DNA from: CAXNKH01 sp049296795
GTDB taxonomy: Bacteria > Pseudomonadota > Gammaproteobacteria > Burkholderiales > Burkholderiaceae_C
Direction: 5' to 3'
Length of the DNA: 64,000 nt
NCBI GenBank assembly: GCA_049296795.1
Contig: JBAQTC010000054.1
Coordinates: forward strand, 124,001 to 188,000
The notes beneath the pieces are model-generated. The model was not told where the DNA came from. It ran no database searches and worked only from the letters and a program-made list of their open reading frames with translations. The translations under genes were made by a program, and so were the position numbers. Of this stretch, positions 42,064 to 50,979 are shown one piece after another. Numbering within the stretch: position 1 is the stretch's first letter; every line of letters begins with the position of its first letter.

Positions 42064-42894
42064 TCAGGCCGTAACTACCCACCCCTCTAACGGATCCATC
42101 TCCTTTGGCAAACCGTAAAGGGGGCCGCCTTGCTCAGAAGCCCAGGCCGCCTGAACCAGACACAGTACCGCATCGAGCAAGTCACCACGGCCATCATCAA
42201 CCAAGGAGTCGCGTTGTGCATGGCTAAGTTTGAGCCGCAGGCCCAAACGGGTTTGCCCCAACTCCAACGCTGTCAACAAGTCCTTGCGCGCGATCAGGCG
42301 TTCGTGGTTTTGTCGCGACTTTTCATCGGCCTTGTAACTTCTTTGACCCAGAATTTCTCTGGCCAGTAGGCCGGGGTAGCCTTCCAGGGCCACCCGACGC
42401 GTGTCGCCAGCCTTCAGGCCCGCGATAGTGGCCCCCGAAGCCAGCAAGCCGGGTAGGCCGGCATGCAACATATAAGCCACTGGTGGGTTGACCCACTTCA
42501 TCGACGGGCTTGATGCCGCGACCCGATCGGTGGACCGATGGGCGAACTTCCCCCCAACCGGTCGCCCATCACAAAAAGACTTGAAAGTGCAACGGATTTC
42601 TTCCCGGCTCAAGCTGACGTAATACCGGATGCAATCTTCCCATCGCGTTGGCCAACTCAGACGTTCGACCAATTCGCGCGGCAAACCGAAAGGTAAATCA
42701 AACGCCCCAAGCCAGTCGCCGGGCTGACTGAGCCAAGCAGCAAAGGACGCTAAAGTTTCAAGCTTCTCAATTTTGGAGAGAACGACCCGACCCTGACGCA
42801 AAGAACCACAAGCCAAAACAATGGGTTTTTGCCGGCTGGGGCGACTCGTGAAGTCGCAGCCAAGCAGCAGGCTGCGGGCTTCAGGCTCGGCCAA
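42064..42894 (-). CDS. DUF429 protein, putative RNase H-fold nuclease
   Basis: About 276 residues. The start is uncertain; TTG at 42894 is the best candidate and overlaps the BLUF gene by 14 bases, suggesting translational coupling. Acidic residues Asp14 (LLLGCDFTS) and Asp66 (GAFDLPFGLP) match the first acidic positions of the RNase H-like fold predicted for this family, and DLLDAVLCLVQAAWA near the end holds another. No biochemical activity is known for DUF429. It lies third in the folE-BLUF-DUF429 operon. Confidence 0.7.
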   Translation of the reverse strand: MAEPEARSLLLGCDFTSRPSRQKPIVLACGSLRQGRVVLSKIEKLETLASFAAWLSQPGDWLGAFDLPFGLPRELVERLSWPTRWEDCIRYYVSLSREEIRCTFKSFCDGRPVGGKFAHRSTDRVAASSPSMKWVNPPVAYMLHAGLPGLLASGATIAGLKAGDTRRVALEGYPGLLAREILGQRSYKADEKSRQNHERLIARKDLLTALELGQTRLGLRLKLSHAQRDSLVDDGRGDLLDAVLCLVQAAWASEQGGPLYGLPKEMDPLEGWVVTA

Positions 42895-43303
42895 TGATGG
42901 ACGCTGTGGCCATGAGCTCTTCGAGCAATGCCATCGACACAGAACCGGAGACCGCATAGGGATCCAGCTCGGGTTTTTCCGAGTATTTCAGCAAGATGTT
43001 GGTATTGATTCGGGACATATTCACCTGCCCCATGGTCCAGCCGCCAAAGCGGCGCTCGCTAATTTCCTCGTAATGCAGCAACACCACGTCTTGGTGACGG
43101 GGATCACTTTGGATCTGGCCAAACAAATCACTCACAGGCTTACGACCACCCTCGATTGCTTGCAAGAATATTCCGCCGCCATAACAAAGAATGCCCGTGA
43201 TGCCAGAGGCAGGGTTGTGTTGGCGCGACTGCGTCAATATGGCTTCAATCGCTTCTGGACTGGGGTCAATTGCCCGGCTCGCATACAACAGGCGTACCAA
43301 CAT
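42881..43303 (-). CDS. Short BLUF-domain blue-light photoreceptor
   Basis: A 140-residue FAD-binding photoreceptor. The photocycle residues are all present: Tyr7 (LLYASR), Asn30 (HNPASGITG), Gln48 (FLQAIEG), with Trp89 and Met91 (FGGWTMGQV) on the switch strand. A short helical C-terminal cap (about residues 110-140) follows the domain. There is no fused output domain, so it must act through a partner. ATG 43303 has GAGGA seven bases upstream, and the folE stop is one base away. Downstream overlap with the DUF429 gene suggests that this product is a partner candidate. Confidence 0.93.
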   Translation of the reverse strand: MLVRLLYASRAIDPSPEAIEAILTQSRQHNPASGITGILCYGGGIFLQAIEGGRKPVSDLFGQIQSDPRHQDVVLLHYEEISERRFGGWTMGQVNMSRINTNILLKYSEKPELDPYAVSGSVSMALLEELMATASIIGRA

Positions 43304-43304
43304 G

Positions 43305-44030
43305 CTAGTTCCTCGCAGGGATCAGGGCCAAAAATTCACGCCGAAGATGAGGATCCTTCAAGAACACGCCTCGCATGACCGAGTTGATCATTTTGCTGTC
43401 CATGTCCTTAACGCCGCGCCAAGCCATGCAATAGTGACTGGCTTCCATCACGATAGCTAAGCCATCGGGCTGGGTTTTTTCCTGAATCAGGTCCGCCAGT
43501 TGCACCACAGCTTCTTCCTGAATCTGGGGTCGGCCCATCACCCACTCGGCCAGTCGGGCATATTTGGACAAGCCAATCACATTGGTGTGCTCATTGGGCA
43601 ACACGCCAATCCAAATCTTGCCGATCACCGGGCAAAAATGGTGGGAACAGGCGCTGCGCACGGTGATCGGGCCCACAATCATCAATTCATTGAGGTGCTC
43701 TGCATTGGGAAATTCAGTGATGGCCGGCACATGGACGAAGCGACCCCGAAATACCTCATTGACGTACATCTTGGCGACCCGCCGCGCGGTATTGGCCGTG
43801 TTGTGGTCGCCTTCAGTATCGATCACCAAGCTGTCGAGCACACCCTGCATCTTGATCTCAACTTCATCCAACAACTTTTCCAATTCACCGGGTTCGATGA
43901 AGTCCGCAATATTGTCATTGGCATTAAAGCGTTTGCGCGCGGCCAACAATCGCTCCCGAATTTTGACGGAAACGTGCGTCCCTTCATCGGCAGCGCTGGT
44001 TTTCATAGTGCTCTGTTTCTTCATTAACAT
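43305..44030 (-). CDS. folE: GTP cyclohydrolase I
   Basis: First enzyme of tetrahydrofolate (and pterin) synthesis, converting GTP to dihydroneopterin triphosphate. Up to 241 residues. Zinc ligands are Cys128 and His131 (SACSHHFCP) and Cys201 (SHYCMAWRG), and GLSKYARLAEW is the family core. The start is uncertain among ATGs at 44030, 44024 and 44006; none has a strong ribosome-binding site. It heads an operon with a BLUF photoreceptor. nudB, the next folate-pathway step, is 2 kb away. Confidence 0.95.
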   Translation of the reverse strand: MLMKKQSTMKTSAADEGTHVSVKIRERLLAARKRFNANDNIADFIEPGELEKLLDEVEIKMQGVLDSLVIDTEGDHNTANTARRVAKMYVNEVFRGRFVHVPAITEFPNAEHLNELMIVGPITVRSACSHHFCPVIGKIWIGVLPNEHTNVIGLSKYARLAEWVMGRPQIQEEAVVQLADLIQEKTQPDGLAIVMEASHYCMAWRGVKDMDSKMINSVMRGVFLKDPHLRREFLALIPARN

Positions 44031-44098
44031 GGGGCAATGTTACCAGCGATTGATTTTCTAAGATACCGGAAGCTTTCCTTACTTCATCAGCATTACGA

Positions 44099-44115
44099 GC
44101 TATTGTTTTAATAGC
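44099..44115. other. AT-rich hairpin at the 3' end of clsB
   Basis: Arms gctatt (44099-44104) and aatagc (44110-44115) around gtttt, spanning the clsB stop codon. The TATT...AATA form resembles small AT-rich palindromes scattered in intergenic regions of some Comamonadaceae, so it may be a remnant repeat or a weak 3'-end structure. No T-run follows on the minus strand. Confidence 0.3.
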
Positions 44116-45328
44116 GAAATCCGGTCAAAAACAAGGCCAAACGCATCAAACTGAATGCCAGTCTATCCAGCACTCTGAGTTGCCACGGCCTTTTCGCATA
44201 GACCTCTGGATCGATCCTGCGCCCATCTTGCGCCATTGCCTGCTCCAAATGTTGACGCAATTCCAAGGCAAATTCAACATCGTCCACCATCACATTGGCC
44301 TCACGGGCAAGCAACAAACTCAAGGGATCAATGTTGGATGAGCCCACAGTCGCCCAACGGCCATCAACCACGGCCACCTTGGCATGCAGAAAGCTCGGCG
44401 CGTACTCATGAATCTCCACCCCTGCTGCCAGCAACACGTCATAAACTGGCCGTACTGCGTGGTAAGGCATGAAATACTCGTAGCGTCCCTGCAACAGAAG
44501 CCGAACCTTGACCCCGCGCTGGGCTGCATGGATCAAGCCTTGACGCAACTTGCGACCGGGCAAAAAATAGGCGTTGGCAATGATGATCTCTTGCTTTGCC
44601 TCTCCAATGGCCTTGCGGTAAGCCCGCTCGATAGCACCACGATGCAACAAGTTGTCCCTTAGCAACAGGGCGGCTTGCGTGTTTCCCACCGCGGATCGCC
44701 CCTTGCGCCAAGGCTCTTGGTCGACCCACTCTCTGAGCGCCATGCTCAATCCATCTTGGATCGAACGCCAGACAGCAGCGAAGTCATGGCTGCGAACATT
44801 GCTGCTGGTTTGCAAGCGCCACCAAAAATGCGCCATGGCTTCATGGGCCTGATGAACCAAAGGGCCAGTTACCCGCACCGCGAAATCCAAACGAGGCTGG
44901 TTAAGTTCGCCATGGTTCGGATCGAGATGGTCATCTAGGATATTGATGCCACCACAAAAAGCCATCCGGCCGTCGACCACGCATAATTTTCGGTGCAATC
45001 TCCGCCAACGACTGGGCAACAACAGACCGACTCGACCCAGGGGCGCAAAAATACGCCAATTCACCCCCGCCGCATCAAAATCCCGGGCCAAGCTGGGTGC
45101 AAATTCGGGCGTGCCAGCGCCATCGACCACCAGATAAACCTTGACCCCCCGCTGAGCCGCTCGCACTAACGCCTGAGCCACCTTTTGCCCCGAATCGTCG
45201 AAGTGAAAAATATAGGTTTCCAGCCTGACTTCGTGAATGCTGCCGTCGATCGCTTGCACTAACGCGGGGAAGAACGATTTCCCACTGTGCAGCAATTCGA
45301 CTTGATGCCCGAATCGAAGTTGGGCCAT
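44108..45328 (-). CDS. clsB: Cardiolipin synthase B-type phospholipase D protein
   Basis: Membrane-associated enzyme making cardiolipin from phosphatidylglycerol and a second phospholipid. It has 406 residues with two HKD motifs: His112-x-Lys114-x4-Asp119 (HRKLCVVDG) and His315-x-Lys317-x4-Asp322 (HAKVAVVDG). The short form without N-terminal transmembrane helices fits ClsB rather than ClsA. ATG 45328 is two bases after the EEP stop, so the two are coupled. Confidence 0.9.
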   Translation of the reverse strand: MAQLRFGHQVELLHSGKSFFPALVQAIDGSIHEVRLETYIFHFDDSGQKVAQALVRAAQRGVKVYLVVDGAGTPEFAPSLARDFDAAGVNWRIFAPLGRVGLLLPSRWRRLHRKLCVVDGRMAFCGGINILDDHLDPNHGELNQPRLDFAVRVTGPLVHQAHEAMAHFWWRLQTSSNVRSHDFAAVWRSIQDGLSMALREWVDQEPWRKGRSAVGNTQAALLLRDNLLHRGAIERAYRKAIGEAKQEIIIANAYFLPGRKLRQGLIHAAQRGVKVRLLLQGRYEYFMPYHAVRPVYDVLLAAGVEIHEYAPSFLHAKVAVVDGRWATVGSSNIDPLSLLLAREANVMVDDVEFALELRQHLEQAMAQDGRRIDPEVYAKRPWQLRVLDRLAFSLMRLALFLTGFRY

Positions 45329-45330
45329 GC

Positions 45331-46074
45331 TCAGTTCCGCGCCATGGGCATGTAGAAATCCGCGATCAGCGGCAGATGGTCTGACATCCGCCACCAAATC
45401 CGGCCATGAGGAACTTGCAAATCCAGCGCTTGTAAGCCCCGTGCGTAAACATAATCAAGTTGGGCCAAGGGCAGGCGTGAAGGGTAGGTCGGTTTGCGCG
45501 TTTTTTGCCAAGCTGTCAAGCCAATCTGGTTGAGCTTACGCTGCACCATCGATCCCCAGTCATTAAAGTCTCCCGCCACGATCAGCAGCGCCTCATCAGG
45601 AATATGGCGAGAGATGAAGCGCTTGAGCTGCTCAAGTTGCCGCTCCCGGCTAGCCGGAATTAAGCCCAAATGAACCACCACCACATGCACCGATTCCCCC
45701 TGGACCAGCAGCTCAACATGCAATAAACCACGCTGCTCGAAACGATGGTCTGACATATCTTCATGCTGGTGACCAATGACAGGCCAGCGCGACAGCAAGG
45801 CATTGCCGTGTTCCCCATGTCGGGTAAACGCGTTGGTTCGGTACACCGCTTCGTAACCTTGGGGTGCTAAAAACTCAGCCTGCGGTAATTCAGGCCAATG
45901 ACTGAAATGCCTCTCCTCCCTTCGATGAACTCGGCGCACCTCCTGCAGACAAACAATGTCAGCATCAAGCTGTTCAACGGCATGGCCTAGATTGTGAATT
46001 TCCAGGCGACGGCGCGATCCCACACCCTGCACCCCTTTGTGGATGTTGTAGGTCGCAACGCGCAGCCGCATCAT
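45331..46074 (-). CDS. Endonuclease/exonuclease/phosphatase-family protein
   Basis: A 247-residue metal-dependent phosphodiesterase-fold protein: RVATYNIHKG at the N-terminus, Glu45 (CLQEVR) as metal ligand, VAGDFNDWG and a C-terminal SDHLPL motif. The substrate may be DNA, a phospholipid head group or a sugar phosphate. Its place directly before clsB (two-base gap) favours a role in phospholipid metabolism, as inference. Its ATG overlaps the nudB stop codon (ATGA). Confidence 0.87.
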   Translation of the reverse strand: MMRLRVATYNIHKGVQGVGSRRRLEIHNLGHAVEQLDADIVCLQEVRRVHRREERHFSHWPELPQAEFLAPQGYEAVYRTNAFTRHGEHGNALLSRWPVIGHQHEDMSDHRFEQRGLLHVELLVQGESVHVVVVHLGLIPASRERQLEQLKRFISRHIPDEALLIVAGDFNDWGSMVQRKLNQIGLTAWQKTRKPTYPSRLPLAQLDYVYARGLQALDLQVPHGRIWWRMSDHLPLIADFYMPMARN

Positions 46075-46550
46075 GACGCCAACCTCTGATCTGCCAAGCG
46101 CGGCAACAGCAAACAGGCTTCGGCATTGGAAGGGGAAAAACAAAGCTCAGCTGCCTCGCGGTAAGGTAGCCACCGATATGCCGTGTGTTCCCCGGGATTC
46201 AATTCAACCGGTGTTGCACGAGGTACGCACAAACCGAACAAATGCTCCGTGTTGCGCAGCACGCCCGGCGCGTAACGGTGTCGCCAGCGCGGATAAATCT
46301 CATAGACATTTTCCAGATGCCAGTCTTTCAAGCCCTGGCTCAATGCTGTCCCAGGACCGCAGTGGATACCTGTCTCCTCGGCCACTTCGCGCACCGCGGT
46401 ATCCCGAAATTCTTCACTCAGCTCATCTTTGCTACCCGTCACCGACTGCCAAAAATTCTGCGCGTCGGATCGCTCAATCAGCAACACCTCCAGTGCCGGG
46501 GTGTGGATCACCACCAGCACGGATTGGGGGATTTTGAAACCAGGGGGCAT
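46071..46550 (-). CDS. nudB: Dihydroneopterin triphosphate diphosphatase (Nudix)
   Basis: Removes pyrophosphate from dihydroneopterin triphosphate in folate synthesis. It has 159 residues and starts in the typical way, PPGFKIPQSVLVVIHTPALE. The Nudix box lies around residues 39-62 with REVAEETG at 54-61; six instead of five residues separate the first Gly from the first Glu. The ATG at 46550 follows directly on the T-run of the hairpin at 46557-46575, with no Shine-Dalgarno sequence between them, so how it is translated is unclear. It overlaps the EEP gene by four bases. Confidence 0.9.
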   Translation of the reverse strand: MPPGFKIPQSVLVVIHTPALEVLLIERSDAQNFWQSVTGSKDELSEEFRDTAVREVAEETGIHCGPGTALSQGLKDWHLENVYEIYPRWRHRYAPGVLRNTEHLFGLCVPRATPVELNPGEHTAYRWLPYREAAELCFSPSNAEACLLLPRLADQRLAS

Positions 46551-46556
46551 GAAAAA

Positions 46557-46575
46557 GGGCGCTGATGGAGCGCCC
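46557..46575 (-). terminator. Rho-independent terminator after aspS, abutting nudB
   Basis: Minus strand: gggcgct stem (46575-46569), five-base loop, agcgccc (46563-46557), then TTTTT (46556-46552). The seven-base GC-rich stem plus T-run is a textbook terminator 29 bases after the aspS stop codon. It ends two bases before the nudB ATG, so it could end the aspS transcript, act as an attenuator, or both. Confidence 0.75.
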
Positions 46576-46604
46576 TTTCATTCTGCCTCAAGCCCTAGCA
46601 CTAC

Positions 46605-48413
46605 TCAAGCAGTTAGCGGCGGATTACGCAGCTTGATGTGCAATTCACGCATTTGCTTGTCATCGACTAAGGAAGGTGCCTGGGTCAACAGACACTGGGC
46701 GCGCTGGGTCTTGGGGAAGGCGATCACATCGCGAATCGACTCGGCACCTGTCATCATCGTAACGATGCGGTCCAGACCGAAGGCCAGACCGCCATGCGGC
46801 GGCGCCCCGTACTGCAAGGCATCGAGCAGAAAGCCGAACTTGACTTGCGCCTCTTCGGGTGTGATTTTCAGGGCGTCAAATACTTTTTGTTGCACATCGG
46901 CGCGGTGGATACGGACCGAACCGCCTCCCATTTCCCAGCCGTTGAGAACCATGTCGTAGCCTTTGGAAATGCACTTTTCGGGCGCAGACACCATCCAGTC
47001 CTCGTGGCCATCTTTGGGTGCTGTGAAGGGGTGATGGGTGGCGGTGTAACGCTGAGCCTCTTCGTCGTACTCGAACATGGGGAAGTCCACCACCCACATT
47101 GGACGCCAACCGGCTTGAAACAAGCCATTTTTCTTGCCGAATTCACTCAGTCCGATCTTTAGACGCAATGCACCGATAGCATCATTAACGACCTTGGCTT
47201 TATCCGCACCGAAGAAAATGAGATCGCCGTTTTGGGCACCGGTACGTACCAGCACTTCGGTCAGCGCCTTGTCATGAATGTTCTTAATGATCGGGCTTTG
47301 CAGACCATCGCGACCCCGGTTCACATCATTGACCCGGATATAGGCCAAACCTTTAGCGCCGTAAATCTTGACGAACTCCGTGTAGGCGTCAATCTCGCCC
47401 CGACTGATGCCGCCACCCTCGACCGAGCCGCCCGGAACGCGCAGGGCCACTACACGCCCCCCCTTCATATTGGCGACACCTGAAAACACCTTGAAGTCCA
47501 CATCAGCCATCAGTTCGGTGACTTCCGTGAACTCCATCTTGACACGCAAATCCGGTTTATCCGAGCCAAAACGGAACATGGCCTGTTCATAGCTCATGAC
47601 AGGAAACTCACCCAAGTCCACCCCAATGGCATTCTTGAAAACCGTGGTGATCATTTCCTGGAACATGGAACGGATTTCTTCCTCGCCTAAGAACGAGGTT
47701 TCGATATCAATCTGGGTGAACTCGGGCTGACGATCAGCCCGCAAGTCTTCGTCCCGGAAGCATTTGGTGATTTGGTAATAACGGTCGAAACCGGCCACCA
47801 TCAAAAGTTGCTTAAACAATTGTGGACTTTGCGGCAGTGCAAAGAAATGACCGTCATGCACCCGGCTCGGCACCAAGTAATCGCGCGCGCCTTCGGGCGT
47901 GGACTTGGTCAACATCGGGGTTTCGATATCAACGAAACCGTGGGCATCGAGAAACTTGCGTACTTCCATCGATACCCGGTAGCGCAGCATCAAGTTGTTC
48001 TGCATATAGGGGCGGCGCAAATCAAGCACCCGATGCGTCAGCCTCGTGGTCTCACTCAGGTTCTCATCGTCAATTTGAAACGGCGGTGTCACCGAAGGAT
48101 TGAGAACGATCAACTCATGGCACAACACTTCGATCTTGCCACTCTTGAGGCTTTCGTTGACGGTTCCCTCAGGGCGGGCCCGCACCAAGCCTTTGACCTG
48201 AATACAGAACTCGTTACGCAGGCCCTCGGCCGCTGCAAACATGTCGGCACGGTCCGGATCGCAAACCACTTGCACCGAACCTTCACGGTCGCGCAAATCA
48301 ACAAAAATGACACCGCCATGATCACGCCGCCGATTCACCCAGCCACACAGGCTAACGGTCTGCCCCAACACCGCTTCAGTGACCAAACCACAATAATGGG
48401 AACGCATAGCCAT
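46605..48413 (-). CDS. aspS: Aspartyl-tRNA synthetase
   Basis: Class II synthetase, 602 residues, the bacterial-type length with an insertion domain. The OB-fold anticodon domain is near residues 10-110 (CGWVNRRRDHGGVIFVDLRD). Motif 2 is in CFRDEDLRADRQPEFTQIDI, and motif 3 is in APPHGGLAFGLDRIVTMMTG near residues 525-545. Whether it also charges tRNA-Asn cannot be judged without the rest of the genome. It lies 65 bases after the DUF502 gene. Confidence 0.97.
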   Translation of the reverse strand: MAMRSHYCGLVTEAVLGQTVSLCGWVNRRRDHGGVIFVDLRDREGSVQVVCDPDRADMFAAAEGLRNEFCIQVKGLVRARPEGTVNESLKSGKIEVLCHELIVLNPSVTPPFQIDDENLSETTRLTHRVLDLRRPYMQNNLMLRYRVSMEVRKFLDAHGFVDIETPMLTKSTPEGARDYLVPSRVHDGHFFALPQSPQLFKQLLMVAGFDRYYQITKCFRDEDLRADRQPEFTQIDIETSFLGEEEIRSMFQEMITTVFKNAIGVDLGEFPVMSYEQAMFRFGSDKPDLRVKMEFTEVTELMADVDFKVFSGVANMKGGRVVALRVPGGSVEGGGISRGEIDAYTEFVKIYGAKGLAYIRVNDVNRGRDGLQSPIIKNIHDKALTEVLVRTGAQNGDLIFFGADKAKVVNDAIGALRLKIGLSEFGKKNGLFQAGWRPMWVVDFPMFEYDEEAQRYTATHHPFTAPKDGHEDWMVSAPEKCISKGYDMVLNGWEMGGGSVRIHRADVQQKVFDALKITPEEAQVKFGFLLDALQYGAPPHGGLAFGLDRIVTMMTGAESIRDVIAFPKTQRAQCLLTQAPSLVDDKQMRELHIKLRNPPLTA

Positions 48414-48478
48414 AAACGCTTCTCTTTCAAGTACTAATCAATTCGAGACAGCGCGGCAGGGCTATCCCGATTGGAAAA

Positions 48479-49093
48479 TTATTGGGGTTTTTGAGACCCG
48501 GCTGGGGCGATCACACCCATGGAAATCACATAAGTCAGCGCCTCATCAACACTCATGTCGAGTTCAATACAGTCGCTCTTCTTGACCAAAATAAAATAAC
48601 CGCCCGTCGGATTGGGTGTGGTCGGAACATAAACACTGACGTGTTCGTCCGCCAAATGGTTCAACAGCTCGCCCCCAGGAGTGCCCGTCAAAAATGCAAT
48701 CGTCCACATTCCCTCATGCGGCCAGCGTACCAACAAAGCCTGACGAAAAGCATTTCCTTTTTCGGAAAATAGGGTGTCGGAGACCTGTTTCACGCCTGAG
48801 TAAACCGAGCGCACAACGGGAATGCGGTGCAGCAAGGTGTGCCACCAGCCGACCAAGCGGTTGCCAATGATGTTGGAGGCCATCGCCCCGATGATCAGCA
48901 CCACGGCAAAAGCAAAAATCACCCCAAAGCCGGGGATATGCAAGCCCAGAAGCTGGTCAGGGTGCCAGGGTGTCGGCAATACCTTCAGCGTTTTATCCAA
49001 CGTGGTCACGATCCACTCCAGCACCCATAAGGTGATGATCAGGGGAACCAGCACCAACAAGCCGGCAAACAACCATTTGCGCAGGGAAGCCAT
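48479..49093 (-). CDS. DUF502 membrane protein
   Basis: A 204-residue protein with two N-terminal transmembrane helices (about residues 7-30 and 55-78). The soluble C-terminal part contains LVRWPHEGMWTIAFLTG and VYVPTTPNPTGGYFILV, signatures of DUF502. Function unknown. The ATG at 49093 is one base after the FmdB stop codon. The gene always keeping company with fmdB and aspS in related genomes suggests cotranscription rather than shared function. Confidence 0.85.
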   Translation of the reverse strand: MASLRKWLFAGLLVLVPLIITLWVLEWIVTTLDKTLKVLPTPWHPDQLLGLHIPGFGVIFAFAVVLIIGAMASNIIGNRLVGWWHTLLHRIPVVRSVYSGVKQVSDTLFSEKGNAFRQALLVRWPHEGMWTIAFLTGTPGGELLNHLADEHVSVYVPTTPNPTGGYFILVKKSDCIELDMSVDEALTYVISMGVIAPAGSQKPQ

Positions 49094-49094
49094 A

Positions 49095-49421
49095 TCAGGT
49101 CGTCGACGATGTCGAGGTCGAAGGGGTGGGCGTTGCGACGGTCGCTGTGCTCTTTTCAACCGGGGCTGAAGTGCTTGCTGCAGGCGTACCGTCGTTATCG
49201 GAGGGACTTGAACTGGCGGCCGCGGCGGTCTTGTTATCACCACCACGGAAGTCAGTCACATACCAACCCGAACCCTTGAGTTGGAATCCGGCAGCAGTGA
49301 GTTGTTTTTTGAAAGTCGCAGCGCCACACGACGGGCAGTCGGTCAATGGCGGCTCAGAGATCTTTTGCAATGCGTCCTTGCCGTGCCCACAGGACTCGCA
49401 TTTATAAGCGTAGATTGGCAT
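49095..49421 (-). CDS. FmdB-type zinc-ribbon protein
   Basis: A 108-residue protein: a zinc ribbon with Cys8, Cys11, Cys29 and Cys32 (MPIYAYKCESCG... DCPSCG), a glycine-aromatic GSGWYVTDFRGG link, then a disordered Ser/Thr/Ala/Pro-rich tail from about residue 66 to the end. The FmdB name derives from a putative regulator of formamidase; the actual role in most bacteria is unknown. It is the first gene of the block leading to clsB. Confidence 0.88.
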   Translation of the reverse strand: MPIYAYKCESCGHGKDALQKISEPPLTDCPSCGAATFKKQLTAAGFQLKGSGWYVTDFRGGDNKTAAAASSSPSDNDGTPAASTSAPVEKSTATVATPTPSTSTSSTT

Positions 49422-49458
49422 AGCGTTAAGGTCCAAGTTTCAGGCTGCAAAGCCGCCA

Positions 49459-49464
49459 ATTATA
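49459..49464 (-). promoter_or_regulatory. Candidate -10 element of the fmdB-aspS block
   Basis: Perfect TATAAT on the minus strand, 37 bases before the fmdB ATG, in the short gap after the symporter gene. No good -35 box at 16-18 bases is visible (TTGAGC occurs, but 20 bases away), so it could depend on an activator or be fortuitous. Confidence 0.4.
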
Positions 49465-49486
49465 GGTGGAAGCCAAAAATCTTAGC

Positions 49487-50932
49487 TCAAGAAGCCATCG
49501 AGAGCTTGTGGTGAGGACCCTGGTGATTCTTGATGGCCTGAGGACCCAATGAACCAATCAACATACCGGCCAAAGCCGCCAAAATGCCTGCCAACTGGGC
49601 CGGGAACTCAGCGCCAGCCGGTGTCAGTAGGAACAAGAGCCAGGCCAACAGGCCCAAAACGATTGAAAATAAAGCGCCCTGGGTCGTGGCTTTATGCCAG
49701 TACAGACCAAACACCAAGGGCACAAAAGCGCCCACCAATGTGACCTGATATGCGCCCGAAACCATCTCATAAATCGAAGTTCCCTGCATCCGGATGGCGT
49801 ACCACAGGACCAAGGCGCTAAATAGCAGAACCGTGATGCGCATGGTCTTGAGCTCCTGCTGGTCGCCCATTCTGGGTTTGAACTGACGCCAGATGTTCTC
49901 CACAAAGGTGACACTGGGCGCCAGCAGGGTGGCTGAAGCGGTTGATTTGATAGCCGACAGCAAAGCACCAAAAAACAGTACCTGCATGATGAAGGGCATT
50001 TTCTCAAGAACCAGCGTTGGCAAGACTTTTTGCGGGTCGTCCTTGAGCAATTCGGCCGTCTGCTCGGGCATGATGATCAGCGCACTGGTCACCAGAAACA
50101 TCGGGACAAAAGCAAACAAGATGTAGCAAATCCCGCCAATTAAAGGCCCCCGAGTTGCAGCTTGTGGGCTATTGGCCGACATCACACGTTGGAACACGTC
50201 CTGCTGAGGAATCGACCCCAGCATCATGGTAATGGCTGCTGCGAAGAAAAAGACCATATCCTTGAAATTGGGCTCGGGCCAAAATCGGAACAAGTCCTGG
50301 CTGATGGCCAACGCAAGCACCTTGTCAGCGCCGCCAGCTTGTTCGCCAGCAAACACGGCCAGCACGATGAGACCAACGACCAAAATAATCATTTGGATGA
50401 AATCGGTGACCGCCACCGACCACATCCCCCCAAACAAGGTATAGGCCAGAATCGATACCACACCGATCACCATACCCAAGGGCACACTGATAGCCCCAGC
50501 CGACAGGATATTAAAAACCAGGCCCAAAGCTGTAACTTGCGCCGACACCCAGCCCAAATAACTCAGCATGATGAGCAGCGAACATAGCACTTCGACCAAC
50601 CGACCAAACCGCTCCCGGTAATAGTCGCTGATGGTCAACAGCGTCATCTTGTAGAGTTTCCCGGCGAAAAACAGACCCACCAAAATCAGACAGGTTCCCG
50701 CGCCAAAGGGATCTTCAACCACCCCATTGAGCCCACTGTGGATAAATTTGGCAGGAATGCCGAGCACGGTCTCCGACCCAAACCAGGTCGCAAATGTGGT
50801 CGTCACAATCATCACCAAGGGCAGGCTGCGTCCGGCAACAGCAAAGTCCGCCGTGTTTTTAACGCGTTTAGCAGCCACCAGACCGATCGCAATCGTGACC
50901 AGCAAATAAGCAAAGACCAAGCTTAAAAGCAC
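49487..50932 (-). CDS. Sodium:solute symporter family transporter
   Basis: A 481-residue inner-membrane transporter of the SSS family with about 13 hydrophobic helices. Recognisable segments are DFAVAGRSLPLVMIVTTTFA near residue 29, GGMWSVAVTDFIQM in the middle and SANSPQAATRG. GTG 50932 is supported by GAGGAG seven bases upstream. The substrate is unknown (candidates in the family include proline, pantothenate and carboxylates). It sits between the ubiquinone block and the fmdB block on the same strand. Confidence 0.87.
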   Translation of the reverse strand: MLLSLVFAYLLVTIAIGLVAAKRVKNTADFAVAGRSLPLVMIVTTTFATWFGSETVLGIPAKFIHSGLNGVVEDPFGAGTCLILVGLFFAGKLYKMTLLTISDYYRERFGRLVEVLCSLLIMLSYLGWVSAQVTALGLVFNILSAGAISVPLGMVIGVVSILAYTLFGGMWSVAVTDFIQMIILVVGLIVLAVFAGEQAGGADKVLALAISQDLFRFWPEPNFKDMVFFFAAAITMMLGSIPQQDVFQRVMSANSPQAATRGPLIGGICYILFAFVPMFLVTSALIIMPEQTAELLKDDPQKVLPTLVLEKMPFIMQVLFFGALLSAIKSTASATLLAPSVTFVENIWRQFKPRMGDQQELKTMRITVLLFSALVLWYAIRMQGTSIYEMVSGAYQVTLVGAFVPLVFGLYWHKATTQGALFSIVLGLLAWLLFLLTPAGAEFPAQLAGILAALAGMLIGSLGPQAIKNHQGPHHKLSMAS

Positions 50933-50979
50933 TGTGTACTCCTCGTTTTGGGCCGCAGAAATTTACCGAATACCGAGCA

